Positions 54,009 through 61,913 of a stretch of DNA of 64,000 nt are shown here, in pieces. Within the stretch, counting starts at the first letter, position 1. The number at the start of each line of letters is the position of its first letter. Source of the DNA: Flammeovirgaceae bacterium UBA2366 (lineage in GTDB: Bacteria; Bacteroidota; Bacteroidia; Cytophagales; Cyclobacteriaceae); assembly GCA_002344065.1 (NCBI GenBank), contig DDTK01000001.1, forward strand, positions 312,076 to 376,075, read 5' to 3'. The notes beneath the pieces were generated by a model that was not told the DNA's origin, did not search any database, and worked only from the letters and a program-made list of their open reading frames with translations. Both the position numbers and the translations under genes were made by a program.

Positions 54009-54818
54009 ATGCAAAAACTTAGTATCCTATTCTTCCTGCTGATCGGTTCACTGGCATCTGCACAAAACCGTGAAACCATTAATGTTGAGCCCTTTAATAA
54101 AATTTCGTTTGGCGTATCCGGAAATGCTTACGTTAAGCAGGGGTCTGCACAGCGCGTGGAGATTGAAGCATCCAAGGAAACACTGGAGAAAATTGAAGTA
54201 AAAGTAGAAGGCGAAAAACTGGTTATCCGTTCGAAAGAAAGGTGGGGTAGCTGGAGCTGGGGGAAAGAAGACCGAGTGACCGTATACATCACCTCCAAAG
54301 ATATTCGAGCATTAAGTGTAAGTGGCTCAGGCGACCTGGAAACCCAAACCAAAATTGTGACCGGTGACCTGGATCTTAAAGTAAGCGGAAGTGGATCGTT
54401 GAAAGCGGAAGTAGAAGCCAATAACCTCGATGCCAGTGTATCAGGTTCTGGAAGAATAAAATTACGTGGCAAGTGTAACAACATGGAAAGCGGTATCAGC
54501 GGCTCGGGTGACGTTGAGGCAGATATTACCATTGCCAATAAACTGGATGTAAGTATTTCCGGCTCTGGAAAACTGATTGCCACCGGTAAAGCTAATCTTG
54601 TGAAAACAAGCATTAGTGGTTCAGGAAGCATCCGTGCTGTTGAGTTTGAAGTTGACTCGGCCGATATAAAAATTGCCGGATCGGGAAGTGTTGAGATTAA
54701 TGTTAAAAGTGAACTCAATGCCAACATCAGTGGAAGCGGCAGTGTGCGTTACAAAGGCAATCCCAATCATGTAAATGCCAACTCCAGCGGAAGCGGAAAA
54801 GTGAGAAAAATATCTTAG
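54009..54818 (+). CDS. Head-GIN/DUF2807 exported beta-helix protein
   Basis: Encodes 269 residues with a signal peptide ending SLASAQ. The start NVEPFNKISFGVSGNAYVKQGSAQRVEIEAS is the DUF2807 entry. The core is nine near-regular repeats of SGSG (one reads AGSG) spaced about 19-21 residues apart, each followed by an alternating strand, which would stack as a parallel beta-helix. The ligand is unknown. It is transcribed alone and followed by a strong terminator at 54870. Confidence 0.88.
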   Translation: MQKLSILFFLLIGSLASAQNRETINVEPFNKISFGVSGNAYVKQGSAQRVEIEASKETLEKIEVKVEGEKLVIRSKERWGSWSWGKEDRVTVYITSKDIRALSVSGSGDLETQTKIVTGDLDLKVSGSGSLKAEVEANNLDASVSGSGRIKLRGKCNNMESGISGSGDVEADITIANKLDVSISGSGKLIATGKANLVKTSISGSGSIRAVEFEVDSADIKIAGSGSVEINVKSELNANISGSGSVRYKGNPNHVNANSSGSGKVRKIS

Positions 54819-54869
54819 ATGAAAGACGCAAGACTTAAGTAGCCAGACTTAAGAAAAGAATAGTATAGC

Positions 54870-54897
54870 AAAGCGGGGCATAATGTCCCGCTTTTTT
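54870..54897 (+). terminator. Rho-independent terminator of the head-GIN gene
   Basis: The arms AAAGCGGG (54870-54877) and CCCGCTTT (54887-54894) flank a 9-base loop and run into a T tract (CTTTTTT). It lies 52 bases after the stop and abuts the compound repeat at 54901. Confidence 0.85.
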
Positions 54898-54900
54898 AAC

Positions 54901-55002
54901 GTCATGCCGGCACTTGAGCCGGCATCTCATAGATGGTTTGGGATCGTGGGTCAAATGCCTGCCTTTGCCGAAGCGGCTACGTGCAGGTAGGCCCGCGATG
55001 AG
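54901..55002 (+). repeat. Compound palindromic repeat, copy A
   Basis: A ~102-bp unit running from GTCATGCCGG to CCCGCGATGA. It contains a first hairpin GCCGG...CCGGC, a spacer TCATAGATGGTTTGG, and an outer stem GATCGTGGG...CCCGCGAT that encloses a second inverted-repeat block (TGCCTGCC...GTGCAGGTA). It is about 90% similar to copy B at 60735 in the same orientation; weaker similarity continues for about 25 further bases. Confidence 0.75.
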
Positions 55003-55050
55003 TAAAAGGAGTTATCGGATATATTTTAGGACTATCGAATTTGTTTATCG

Positions 55051-55731
55051 TTAACCAGCAGCCTTACTGTCTTTTAACAACCCGGTTACGATAAAAAACT
55101 GGGCAGCAATATAGGTGAGCATAATCCAAAAACCGGATAACGTAATCGGATCTAAAAATTTATTCACCGCGAGCAGAGAATCTGAAATCATAAACAGAAT
55201 TGCACCGCCAAATGCATAGGCAAAACTGGCGGATGATGTTCTTCCGAAACGAAATAAAGCGTTCAGCACCATTAAAGTAAGCACAGCGGCATAGATCAGC
55301 ACCGGTACAGTCATATCGCCCAAGGTGCTGTAAAGCACAACAACAAGACCTGATCCGTAAAGAATAATTGGAAAAGCAAAACGAATACGCTGCAGTCCTT
55401 GCAACGAACTTGTCTCATCGTCATTTCTGAATTGTCTGAAAACGAAAATGTAGAACACATGTGCGATCAAAAATGAAATAAGTCCAAGCATAAAAAATAA
55501 CTCACCCTGCTTCATCAGCAATACATCTCCACCCCATGAAAAAATAAGTGCCAGTATCACCATAAAAGAAGGTGTGTTGTTTTGCTCGCGAACCGTGAAA
55601 TAATAGTATCCCAGCAATAATAACAGAAGAGCTGGTTTGGTTACCAGGTGCAGCGCAGGCATCGCAATAAGTTGTGATAGTAACTCTCCCATTGTTGCTA
55701 AAGCAAAAAGAGTAAGGAATATTTTTTTCAT
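55051..55731 (-). CDS. YhhN/TMEM86-family lysoplasmalogenase-like membrane protein
   Basis: Encodes 226 residues with about eight hydrophobic helices. The segments TKPALLLLLLGYYYF, LIFSWGGDVLLM (with the acidic D) and FGGAILFMISDSLLAV (second acidic D) are the YhhN signature. These proteins hydrolyse the vinyl-ether bond of lysoplasmalogens in animals, while the role in bacteria is mostly unproven. It is monocistronic. Its upstream region is occupied by a MITE-like element from 14 bases before the ATG, so its promoter must lie within or beyond that element. Confidence 0.83.
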   Translation of the reverse strand: MKKIFLTLFALATMGELLSQLIAMPALHLVTKPALLLLLLGYYYFTVREQNNTPSFMVILALIFSWGGDVLLMKQGELFFMLGLISFLIAHVFYIFVFRQFRNDDETSSLQGLQRIRFAFPIILYGSGLVVVLYSTLGDMTVPVLIYAAVLTLMVLNALFRFGRTSSASFAYAFGGAILFMISDSLLAVNKFLDPITLSGFWIMLTYIAAQFFIVTGLLKDSKAAG

Positions 55732-55744
55732 AGATTACTTATTG

Positions 55745-55890
55745 CTGATGTTACGCACATGCCCTTTTTCTTTGTGAAATCTTAGTGACTTGGTGTCTTC
55801 GTGGCCTAATTTCGTAGATTTTTTCTTGCCACAAAGACTCAAAGGCACTAAGGCATAAGGCATCAGGCATCACGAAGTGCGTAACATCAG
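55745..55890 (-). mobile_element. MITE-like element, copy 2 (146 bp)
   Basis: The ends CTGATGTTACGCAC and GTGCGTAACATCAG are perfect 14-bp inverted repeats, flanked exactly by the 6-bp direct repeat TTATTG (55739-55744 and 55891-55896). It is inverted relative to the copy at 18332. It is 14 bp longer because of a small duplication (CATAAGGCATCAGGCAT region), with three substitutions elsewhere. It fills the space between the lysoplasmalogenase start and the MFS stop. Confidence 0.8.
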
Positions 55891-55916
55891 TTATTGCTTA
55901 AAAATAAGAAGATGCT

Positions 55917-57116
55917 TTAAGGTTTTTGTACCTTTTGCATCCGTGTGTGCCGAATCCAATGGGTGATAAGGTAAACAAAAGCAATAAAACAAAGTACAGA
56001 ACAAATGAAGAACGTTATAAAGAAATTATCCGGATCATTGGCAAAAATGAATCCGGATGCCAATGCCCCCACCCCAATACCCATCTCCATAAAAATGTAT
56101 AAACTGGATATACCCCTGCCCTTATGGTTCTCATCACTTAAGTCTGTTGCCCAGGCCAGCAAGGTTGGTGATGTTGTACCTTGTGCTATACCGTAAACCA
56201 TAATAGCAATCATTAAATCTCGCGGAGTTGATCCGAACGCCAGCAACAACATCGATACGGTAGCAATAGCCGATGATACCATCAATACCCTTCGCCTGCC
56301 GTAGCGATCGGAAGCCTTGCCGGCAATTAATCGCACAGAGAGCGAGGCAACGGTTAATATAGTAAAGAGTAAACCCTTGTTTTTGATCCCGACAAATTCT
56401 CCAAAGTCGGGTATCACGGTATACACCGCCCCGTAGGAATAAGCGGTTAGTAACATAACAATACACGTCACCAGTACCCTGGGTTCCAGCAAATCACGTT
56501 TGTGAATTTTAAATACTTCGGTAGTGAAGCCCTGCCGCTGCGATAGCGTTTCCTTAACACCCATGACAATAAGGATGGATGAAATGGCAAAACCAGATGA
56601 AGTATAGAACATGGCATCAAGTCCGAAGTTGTTGGCCACTGCACCACCAATAGCGGGGCCGGCCGCCATACCTACCGTGCCTGCTGTTCCCAACAACCCC
56701 ATAGCCTCACCACGCTTGTTGGCTGGAATAATATCCGACAAATATGCAGTTAAACCGGTAGGTGTAAAACCAGTTGAAAACCCATGAACCAATCGAAGTA
56801 ACAGGAAACCAAATACCGTTGAAATGGCAGGATAGAGCATGCTGCTGAAAAAGCAAACCATAGAACCAATTATCATCACCGGCTTGCGGCCCACTTTGTC
56901 GGCCATCTTTCCGCTGAACGGGCGCGATACCATGGCGGTAACAGTAAATAGCGAAATGATCAAGCCTTTATATTGGGCGCCACCCAGACTTGTAAGGTAT
57001 GCCGGAAGTTCCGGGATCAGCATATTAAAGCTGGCAAAGAACAGCAATGAACTCGCACAGAGCAGCCAGAACTGACGGTTGTAAACAGATGGATTACTTT
57101 TCAATTTCTTCGGCAA
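55917..57116 (-). CDS. MFS transporter
   Basis: Encodes 399 residues with twelve hydrophobic segments. The start is a TTG at 57116; an in-frame stop lies four codons upstream and no ATG is available, so translation probably depends on the overlapping TlpA gene (23 bases shared). Motif A is GKMADKVGRKPVMIIGS (about residues 69-85), its second-half equivalent is GKASDRYGRRRVLMVSS, and GTAGTVGMAAGPAIGG resembles motif C. The substrate is unknown. It is the last gene of the prfB-tlpA-MFS run. Confidence 0.88.
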   Translation of the reverse strand: MPKKLKSNPSVYNRQFWLLCASSLLFFASFNMLIPELPAYLTSLGGAQYKGLIISLFTVTAMVSRPFSGKMADKVGRKPVMIIGSMVCFFSSMLYPAISTVFGFLLLRLVHGFSTGFTPTGLTAYLSDIIPANKRGEAMGLLGTAGTVGMAAGPAIGGAVANNFGLDAMFYTSSGFAISSILIVMGVKETLSQRQGFTTEVFKIHKRDLLEPRVLVTCIVMLLTAYSYGAVYTVIPDFGEFVGIKNKGLLFTILTVASLSVRLIAGKASDRYGRRRVLMVSSAIATVSMLLLAFGSTPRDLMIAIMVYGIAQGTTSPTLLAWATDLSDENHKGRGISSLYIFMEMGIGVGALASGFIFANDPDNFFITFFICSVLCFIAFVYLITHWIRHTRMQKVQKP

Positions 57117-58794
57117 GTAAACGGTCTAATTCTTTGCTGATGGAAGATTCGCTCGGGCGCATGGCATTCAGGTTTACAAAGTTGCCATTTTTATCAATCA
57201 GTATGTAGCGGGGAATTTCCTTAATATCAAATAATGCAGCAGCGTTAGAATTTGATCCAATGCGAAAATGATTGGTGAGGAAGGGGCGATCAATGTTATA
57301 TCGCTTAAGTGCTTTTCGCCACGCCTCGCTATCATCATCTATCGAAAGATAAACAAAAGCTACACGTGCCTTATACTTATCTACCAACTCCATAGAGGCG
57401 GGCATCTCACGTATACAAGGTCCGCACCAACTTGCCCACACATCAATATATACCGGCCGGTAGCCTCGTGCAGCCTGTAAAAATTTATTGAACCGCTCTT
57501 CATCTTCTTTGCCGCTGAGGTAACGTTCCTTTTCTGATGCTATATAGTCTGTAAACTGATCTTTCAACGGTTGCGCCTTTTCAAGATCGGCCACAATGGA
57601 TTCTTCAAGAGGTGTGGCTTTAAGCACGTTGTAATTGTTCCAAAATGTTGAATCGTAATCTATGGAAAGCAACTTATCCCGGTCTGGCTCTTTTCCTTTA
57701 AAAGGTTTTATGTCTTTGGTGATAATATCGGTAGTAATCAGTTCAAGATGATAGTTATGTGTAAATTTCAACATGGGCTGATAATTCCTTCCATCCTTAA
57801 GTGAGTGGTACAAAAAGTACTTGCCCTCTACCTTCTTAAAAATAGAAAATGTGTGAAGCGTGTCCATGGAAGACATACGGGTAAAGTCTGACTTAACAAT
57901 AGCATAGCCTTTAGTCGTGATGTGCAACGTGCCGGTTTGTGTATTTCGCCAGGTAATGCCGGTACTCAGCGGTATGGTGTCCTTCTTTAATTTATACCGG
58001 ATTACATATACTTGCTCACCGTCATACTCGGTTATCCCCTCCAGGGTAAATTCATACGCTTTTAATCTATTGCGCAATCCGCTAATTTCATATTGATTAA
58101 AAAATCCCACCATGGATGAAGAGGAACTTCTGGCCTGGTAGCCAACCGGATCTGCACCCATAATGGAATATAATGCGATGGGCGCATGGCCGCTGGCCAC
58201 TTTGGTATTGTCATAACTCCTGCGCAACTGGTTTACACGCACTTCATCTTTCCATCCCGGAAAGGGTTGCTGAACTTTGTATCCTTTTCGCTTGTATACA
58301 TCGGCAGCAGCTTCAATTAACCTTCCGTAAACCGAATCATCTTTGCAATAATGCCGGTAAAAAGTCTGGTAGATGAAGGGCTTTGTGTAATAATTGTGTT
58401 TGATGTTGGCGAAGGCTCGTTTCACAATGCCTTGTGGCGATAAATCTTTTCCAAAAACTACAACATCCTTTAACATGGTTTTTGATTGCTTCAGCTTGAT
58501 GTCTAATTTCTCGGAAGGATTCTGTACGATTTCATTGTCGTACCCCACACAGGAAATTTTCAAGGAATAACTTTTGGAATGATAGGAAGCCGGTATCCGA
58601 AGGGAAAAATATCCATCGGCATTGGAACTTGTTCCCACCGATGAACCTTCAATACCAATGGAAGCGTATTGAACAGGCTCCCCTGTGGTTGCATCGGTTA
58701 GGCGGCCTTCAATAATGTAAACACCCGATGGCTGTGCACCGACCATCCAAACCGGAAGCAACAGGAAGAGGGTGATGATAACCTGCCTTATCAT
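57094..58794 (-). CDS. CarboxypepD_reg-like + TlpA thioredoxin fusion protein
   Basis: Encodes 566 residues with a signal peptide ending MVGAQPS. The N-terminal carboxypeptidase regulatory-like domain (residues 25-105) has EGRLTDATTGEPVQYASIGIEGSSVGT and SNADGYFSLRIPAS. A middle DUF4369-like or unclassified region follows, and the C-terminal thioredoxin-like domain has WASWCGPC (453-460), with the redox pair Cys457 and Cys460 and the cis-Pro in EIPRYILIDKNG. It should act as a periplasmic thiol:disulfide oxidoreductase or sensor. Its ATG overlaps the prfB stop (ATGA) and its end overlaps the MFS gene. Confidence 0.87.
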   Translation of the reverse strand: MIRQVIITLFLLLPVWMVGAQPSGVYIIEGRLTDATTGEPVQYASIGIEGSSVGTSSNADGYFSLRIPASYHSKSYSLKISCVGYDNEIVQNPSEKLDIKLKQSKTMLKDVVVFGKDLSPQGIVKRAFANIKHNYYTKPFIYQTFYRHYCKDDSVYGRLIEAAADVYKRKGYKVQQPFPGWKDEVRVNQLRRSYDNTKVASGHAPIALYSIMGADPVGYQARSSSSSMVGFFNQYEISGLRNRLKAYEFTLEGITEYDGEQVYVIRYKLKKDTIPLSTGITWRNTQTGTLHITTKGYAIVKSDFTRMSSMDTLHTFSIFKKVEGKYFLYHSLKDGRNYQPMLKFTHNYHLELITTDIITKDIKPFKGKEPDRDKLLSIDYDSTFWNNYNVLKATPLEESIVADLEKAQPLKDQFTDYIASEKERYLSGKEDEERFNKFLQAARGYRPVYIDVWASWCGPCIREMPASMELVDKYKARVAFVYLSIDDDSEAWRKALKRYNIDRPFLTNHFRIGSNSNAAALFDIKEIPRYILIDKNGNFVNLNAMRPSESSISKELDRLLAEEIEK

Positions 58795-59889
58795 TTCGTC
58801 ACAGAGTCTTCCTGCATGCTGAGTAAAAAGCCTTTGATAAAATCTTCTAAATCTCCGTCAAGCACGTTCTGCGCATCGGTACGCTCCACACCTGTACGGG
58901 CATCCTTCACTAGTTTATATGGATGCAATACATAGTTTCTGATCTGCGAGCCAAAATCAATTTTCATTTTTCCGGCCTCAACCTTATCACGTGCTGCATT
59001 GCGCCTGTCCATCTCGGCCTGGTACAACTTCGACTTCAGCATTTGCATGGCGCGCTCACGGTTGGCGTGTTGCGAACGTTCTACCTGGCATACAATAACA
59101 ATACCCGATGGTTTGTGCGTAAGCTGAACTTTGGTTTCTACCTTGTTTACATTTTGCCCACCTGCACCCCCCGAACGGGAAGTCTGGATTTCAACATCAG
59201 CCGGATTTATTTCTATATTAATGGTGTCGTCCACTTTCGGATAAACAAAAACGGAAGCAAACGATGTGTGCCTGCGCTGGTTGGAATCGAACGGTGAAAT
59301 GCGCACCAACCGGTGTACCCCTATTTCTGATTTCAACTTGCCATAGGCGAAAGGCCCATCAATTTCCAGGGAAGCAGATTTTATACCGGCCACTTCGCCC
59401 GGTTGGTAATCGATTTGCGATACCGTGTAGCCTTGCTTCTCGCCCCACATAATGTACATGCGGTTGAGCATGTCAGCCCAGTCATTGCTTTCTGTTCCAC
59501 CGGCTCCGGGATTTATTTCTATGATCGCGCTAAGTTGATCCTCCTCGTGGCTGAGCATCTTCTTGAACTCAAGTTCTTCTACAGCCTTTTCCGCTTTGGC
59601 ATATTCACGATCGAGTTCTTCCTCCCCCACATCTCCGGCTTCATGAAATTCATTGAGCACGTCCAGATCTTCCAGAAGTTTATGGATACGCTCGTAAGAA
59701 TCCGTCCAGATTTTCTTGGCCCGCAGGGCTTTTAACATTACTTCAGCCTGTTTTGGGTTGTTCCAGAAATCAGCCTGTTGGGTAATTTGTTCTTCGTCTT
59801 TTACTTCAATGATCTTACGATCGTAGTCAAAGATACCTCCTCAAAGCCGCTGTTCTGGCCTTCAAGTCTTTCAACTGTTCAATAGTCAT
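58791..59889 (-). CDS. prfB: Peptide chain release factor 2, with programmed +1 frameshift
   Basis: The complete gene needs both frames. The ATG at 59889 gives 20 codons (MTIEQLKDLKARTAALRRYL), then CTT TGA; slipping +1 at the stop continues GAC TAC GAT. The second frame adds 345 residues for a total of 365, the normal RF2 length. Naive calling starts at a downstream Met and gives only 315 residues. RF2 features are SPF at about residue 198-200 (stop-codon recognition) and GGAGGQNVN with GGQ at about 243-245 (peptide release). It terminates translation at UGA and UAA. Confidence 0.97.
59827..59841 (-). other. RF2 programmed frameshift site
   Basis: On the minus strand AGGAGG-TAT-CTT-TGA-C: the internal Shine-Dalgarno-like AGGAGG lies three bases before the slippery CTT, followed by the in-frame UGA and a C, as in E. 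coli prfB (AGGGGG-TAT-CTT-TGA-C). Low RF2 slows termination at this UGA and favours the shift, giving autoregulation (established for prfB). Confidence 0.95.
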
Positions 59890-59927
59890 AGTGGGTATAG
59901 TTTGATGGTTGCTGTGTTGCAAACGGG

Positions 59928-59935
59928 CAAATATA
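59928..59935 (-). promoter_or_regulatory. Putative -7 element (TATATTTG) of the prfB operon
   Basis: A perfect match to the Bacteroidota consensus TAnnTTTG, 39 bases before the prfB ATG. A TTTTTG that could be the -33 element lies about 26 bases further upstream, longer than usual. Confidence 0.45.
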
Positions 59936-60107
59936 CTTAAAAAAGCAGGGATCGGCAGATTCAAAAATCGTTACTAAAACTCAGGCGACAGAAACATGTA
60001 AGGTCTGCGCTAAAAATGCACTTTTATGTTTTTTAAATTCCCATAGTTTCGGATTATCAAAAACGCTAAACCTAAACGCATCCTTCGGGACAAACCTTTT
60101 GCTGAAT

Positions 60108-60251
60108 ATGGAAACCCTCCGCCAGTTCTTCAGACATTGCCTGCTTTTTCAAACCAGAGAGTCTATAAATATTGTGTATGGCATCATAACATGGCTATGC
60201 TTCGGACTTTTTGCTTATTCGATTTACAACCTGTTTACCCTGGAAACGTGA
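60108..60251 (+). CDS. Possible 47-residue membrane protein
   Basis: ATG at 60108 to TGA at 60251. The translation contains a basic start (METLRQFFRHC), a hydrophobic helix in INIVYGIITWLCFGLFAYSIY and a polar end. No stop interrupts it, and it sits just before the DUF-like gene at 60262 on the same strand. It may be a real small membrane protein; conservation would decide. Confidence 0.4.
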   Translation: METLRQFFRHCLLFQTRESINIVYGIITWLCFGLFAYSIYNLFTLET

Positions 60252-60261
60252 TCCATCACAC

Positions 60262-60711
60262 ATGAGAATATCCAAAACCTCAACAACCGCCCACGTTAAA
60301 AATCTTAGGAAAGGCACCAAAGATATCCCGCTAAACCTGGAAGAAACGTTCAACTTTCTGGTGGGGTTATTAGAGCCGGTGAACAAACATTTTGAGGTCA
60401 AAGCAAGCAATAGTCAGCACTATGAATTATGGACCAATCACATCTACCGCAGCCGTGGATCAGATGCCCGCTATAAAAAGGGCTTCATGTTTGCCTCTGT
60501 GATCATATTTTCAAAGTTTGTCAGCTTCTATTTCTATCCGCTTTATTTAAGTCAGGAACTGAAAGATAACCTGAGTGAGGAGCTTAAACCTTACCGGTCA
60601 GGCGAGACCTGTTTTCACTTTAGTAAGCCGGATGCCCTACCCCTGACTGAACTTAGCAAACTCATTGAAGACGGGCTCCACTTTTATAAGGAGCAGCGTT
60701 GGGTATTCTGA
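60262..60711 (+). CDS. Uncharacterised cytoplasmic protein
   Basis: Encodes 149 residues from the ATG at 60262; a longer frame from 60211 overlaps the small upstream ORF. It has no signal or membrane helix. The core runs VKNLRKGTKDIPLNLEET, a Tyr/Trp-rich centre (YELWTNHIYRSRG), then FMFASVIIFSKFVSFYFYP and a C-terminal KPDALPLTELSKLIEDGLHFYKEQRWVF. The C-terminal part resembles small DUF1801-like bacterial proteins, but I cannot place the family. It is followed by the second compound repeat. Confidence 0.65.
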   Translation: MRISKTSTTAHVKNLRKGTKDIPLNLEETFNFLVGLLEPVNKHFEVKASNSQHYELWTNHIYRSRGSDARYKKGFMFASVIIFSKFVSFYFYPLYLSQELKDNLSEELKPYRSGETCFHFSKPDALPLTELSKLIEDGLHFYKEQRWVF

Positions 60712-60734
60712 TGATCCGCAAAAAAAAACTAAAT

Positions 60735-60836
60735 GTCATGCCGGCCTGCGAGCCGTCATCTCATTGATAGTTTGGGATCGCGGGTCAAATGCATGCCTTT
60801 GCCGAAGCGGCTACGTGCAGGCAGGCCCGCGATGAC
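60735..60836 (+). repeat. Compound palindromic repeat, copy B
   Basis: Matches copy A (54901) over ~102 bp in the same orientation, with the outer stem GATCGCGGG...CCCGCGAT perfectly paired here. The inner block is TGCATGCCTTTGCCG...GTGCAGGCA. It lies between the unknown gene and the DMT permease gene. It has no coding capacity. Confidence 0.75.
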
Positions 60837-60945
60837 TATAAATCAAGTTATAGGTATGTTTACGGATCATCGTTTTGGGTATAAATAAAAAAACACCCGG
60901 CTCGAGCATCACATTTACTTTATTGTTACTTATGCGTTTCTTTTT

Positions 60946-61863
60946 ATGAAACGAGAACTCGCATTAGCCTACGCAGCCTTGGTGGCGGTCTGTATTATTT
61001 GGGGAACCACTTACCTGGCACTGCGCATTGCCGTACTTCATTTTCCGCCCTTACTTTTTACAGCCATTCGGCAAAGTATTGCCGGGTTCTTACTGCTCGC
61101 CATCCTGTTAGCCATTGGTCAATTTAAACTTCCCCCCAAAGCGCACCTCATAAGAATGGCCATTGGTGGTTTTTTAATGATTTCCATGGGCAACGGGCTT
61201 GTGGCATGGGCAGAAATGGAAATACCCAGTGGTATAGCTGCCATTATTTGTTCCCTCATGCCGGTAATGGTAATCCTTATTAACCTGGCGGTAAACCGCG
61301 AAGAAAAACCAACATGGCCGATCGTAATTGGAGTACTCATCGGCATGGCGGGTATCGTTACCATTTTCAGCGAACACGTAAATGAATTTGCCAAAACAGA
61401 ATACCAGGTTGGCATTGTACTCATATTACTGGCGGTGTTGGGTTGGGCCCTGGGCAGCATCTGGATTAAAAAGCAACCCGCTGATTCAAACCCTTTTGTA
61501 AACGCTGGCTTGCAAATGCTTTTTGGCGGCTTGTGGCTTTTCCCCTTCAGTTTTTTGTTTGATGACCTGCAAAACGTTCACTGGTCGGGCGAGTCGTTAT
61601 ATTCGCTGCTCTACCTGATCGCTTTTGGTTCCATTATCGCCTATGCATCGTATTTGTATGCCTTGAAAAAACTTCCCATGACCATTGTGTCACTTTATGC
61701 CTATGTAAATCCATTGGTGGCAGTAATACTGGGTTGGTTGATTCTGGATGAAAAATTAAATACAACGATCGGAATTGGTATTTTAATAACCATCGGTGGT
61801 ATTTATATGGTTAACCGCGGGTATCAGATCAGTCGCTTATGGAAACCCAAAACGGTTAACTAG
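60946..61863 (+). CDS. EamA/DMT-superfamily permease
   Basis: Encodes 305 residues with ten hydrophobic helices in two EamA halves. The first helix reads ALAYAALVAVCIIWGTTYLA, with the WGxxY motif of the drug/metabolite transporter superfamily. The second half has ASYLYALKKLPMTIVSLYAYVNPLVAVILGWLILDEKL. It probably exports amino acids or small metabolites; the substrate is not determined. Its location 51 bases upstream of ilvE makes an amino-acid role attractive but unproven. Confidence 0.9.
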   Translation: MKRELALAYAALVAVCIIWGTTYLALRIAVLHFPPLLFTAIRQSIAGFLLLAILLAIGQFKLPPKAHLIRMAIGGFLMISMGNGLVAWAEMEIPSGIAAIICSLMPVMVILINLAVNREEKPTWPIVIGVLIGMAGIVTIFSEHVNEFAKTEYQVGIVLILLAVLGWALGSIWIKKQPADSNPFVNAGLQMLFGGLWLFPFSFLFDDLQNVHWSGESLYSLLYLIAFGSIIAYASYLYALKKLPMTIVSLYAYVNPLVAVILGWLILDEKLNTTIGIGILITIGGIYMVNRGYQISRLWKPKTVN

Positions 61864-61913
61864 TTCGTTTTTTACGATTTGAATTATCGCTACTTTTAAG
61901 AAATCATTTCATC

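Noticed and set aside
54330..54800. Regular DNA repeats that might be read as a CRISPR array
   Set aside because: The repeats encode the SGSG turns of the head-GIN protein and are not identical at DNA level; there are no conserved repeat-spacer units.
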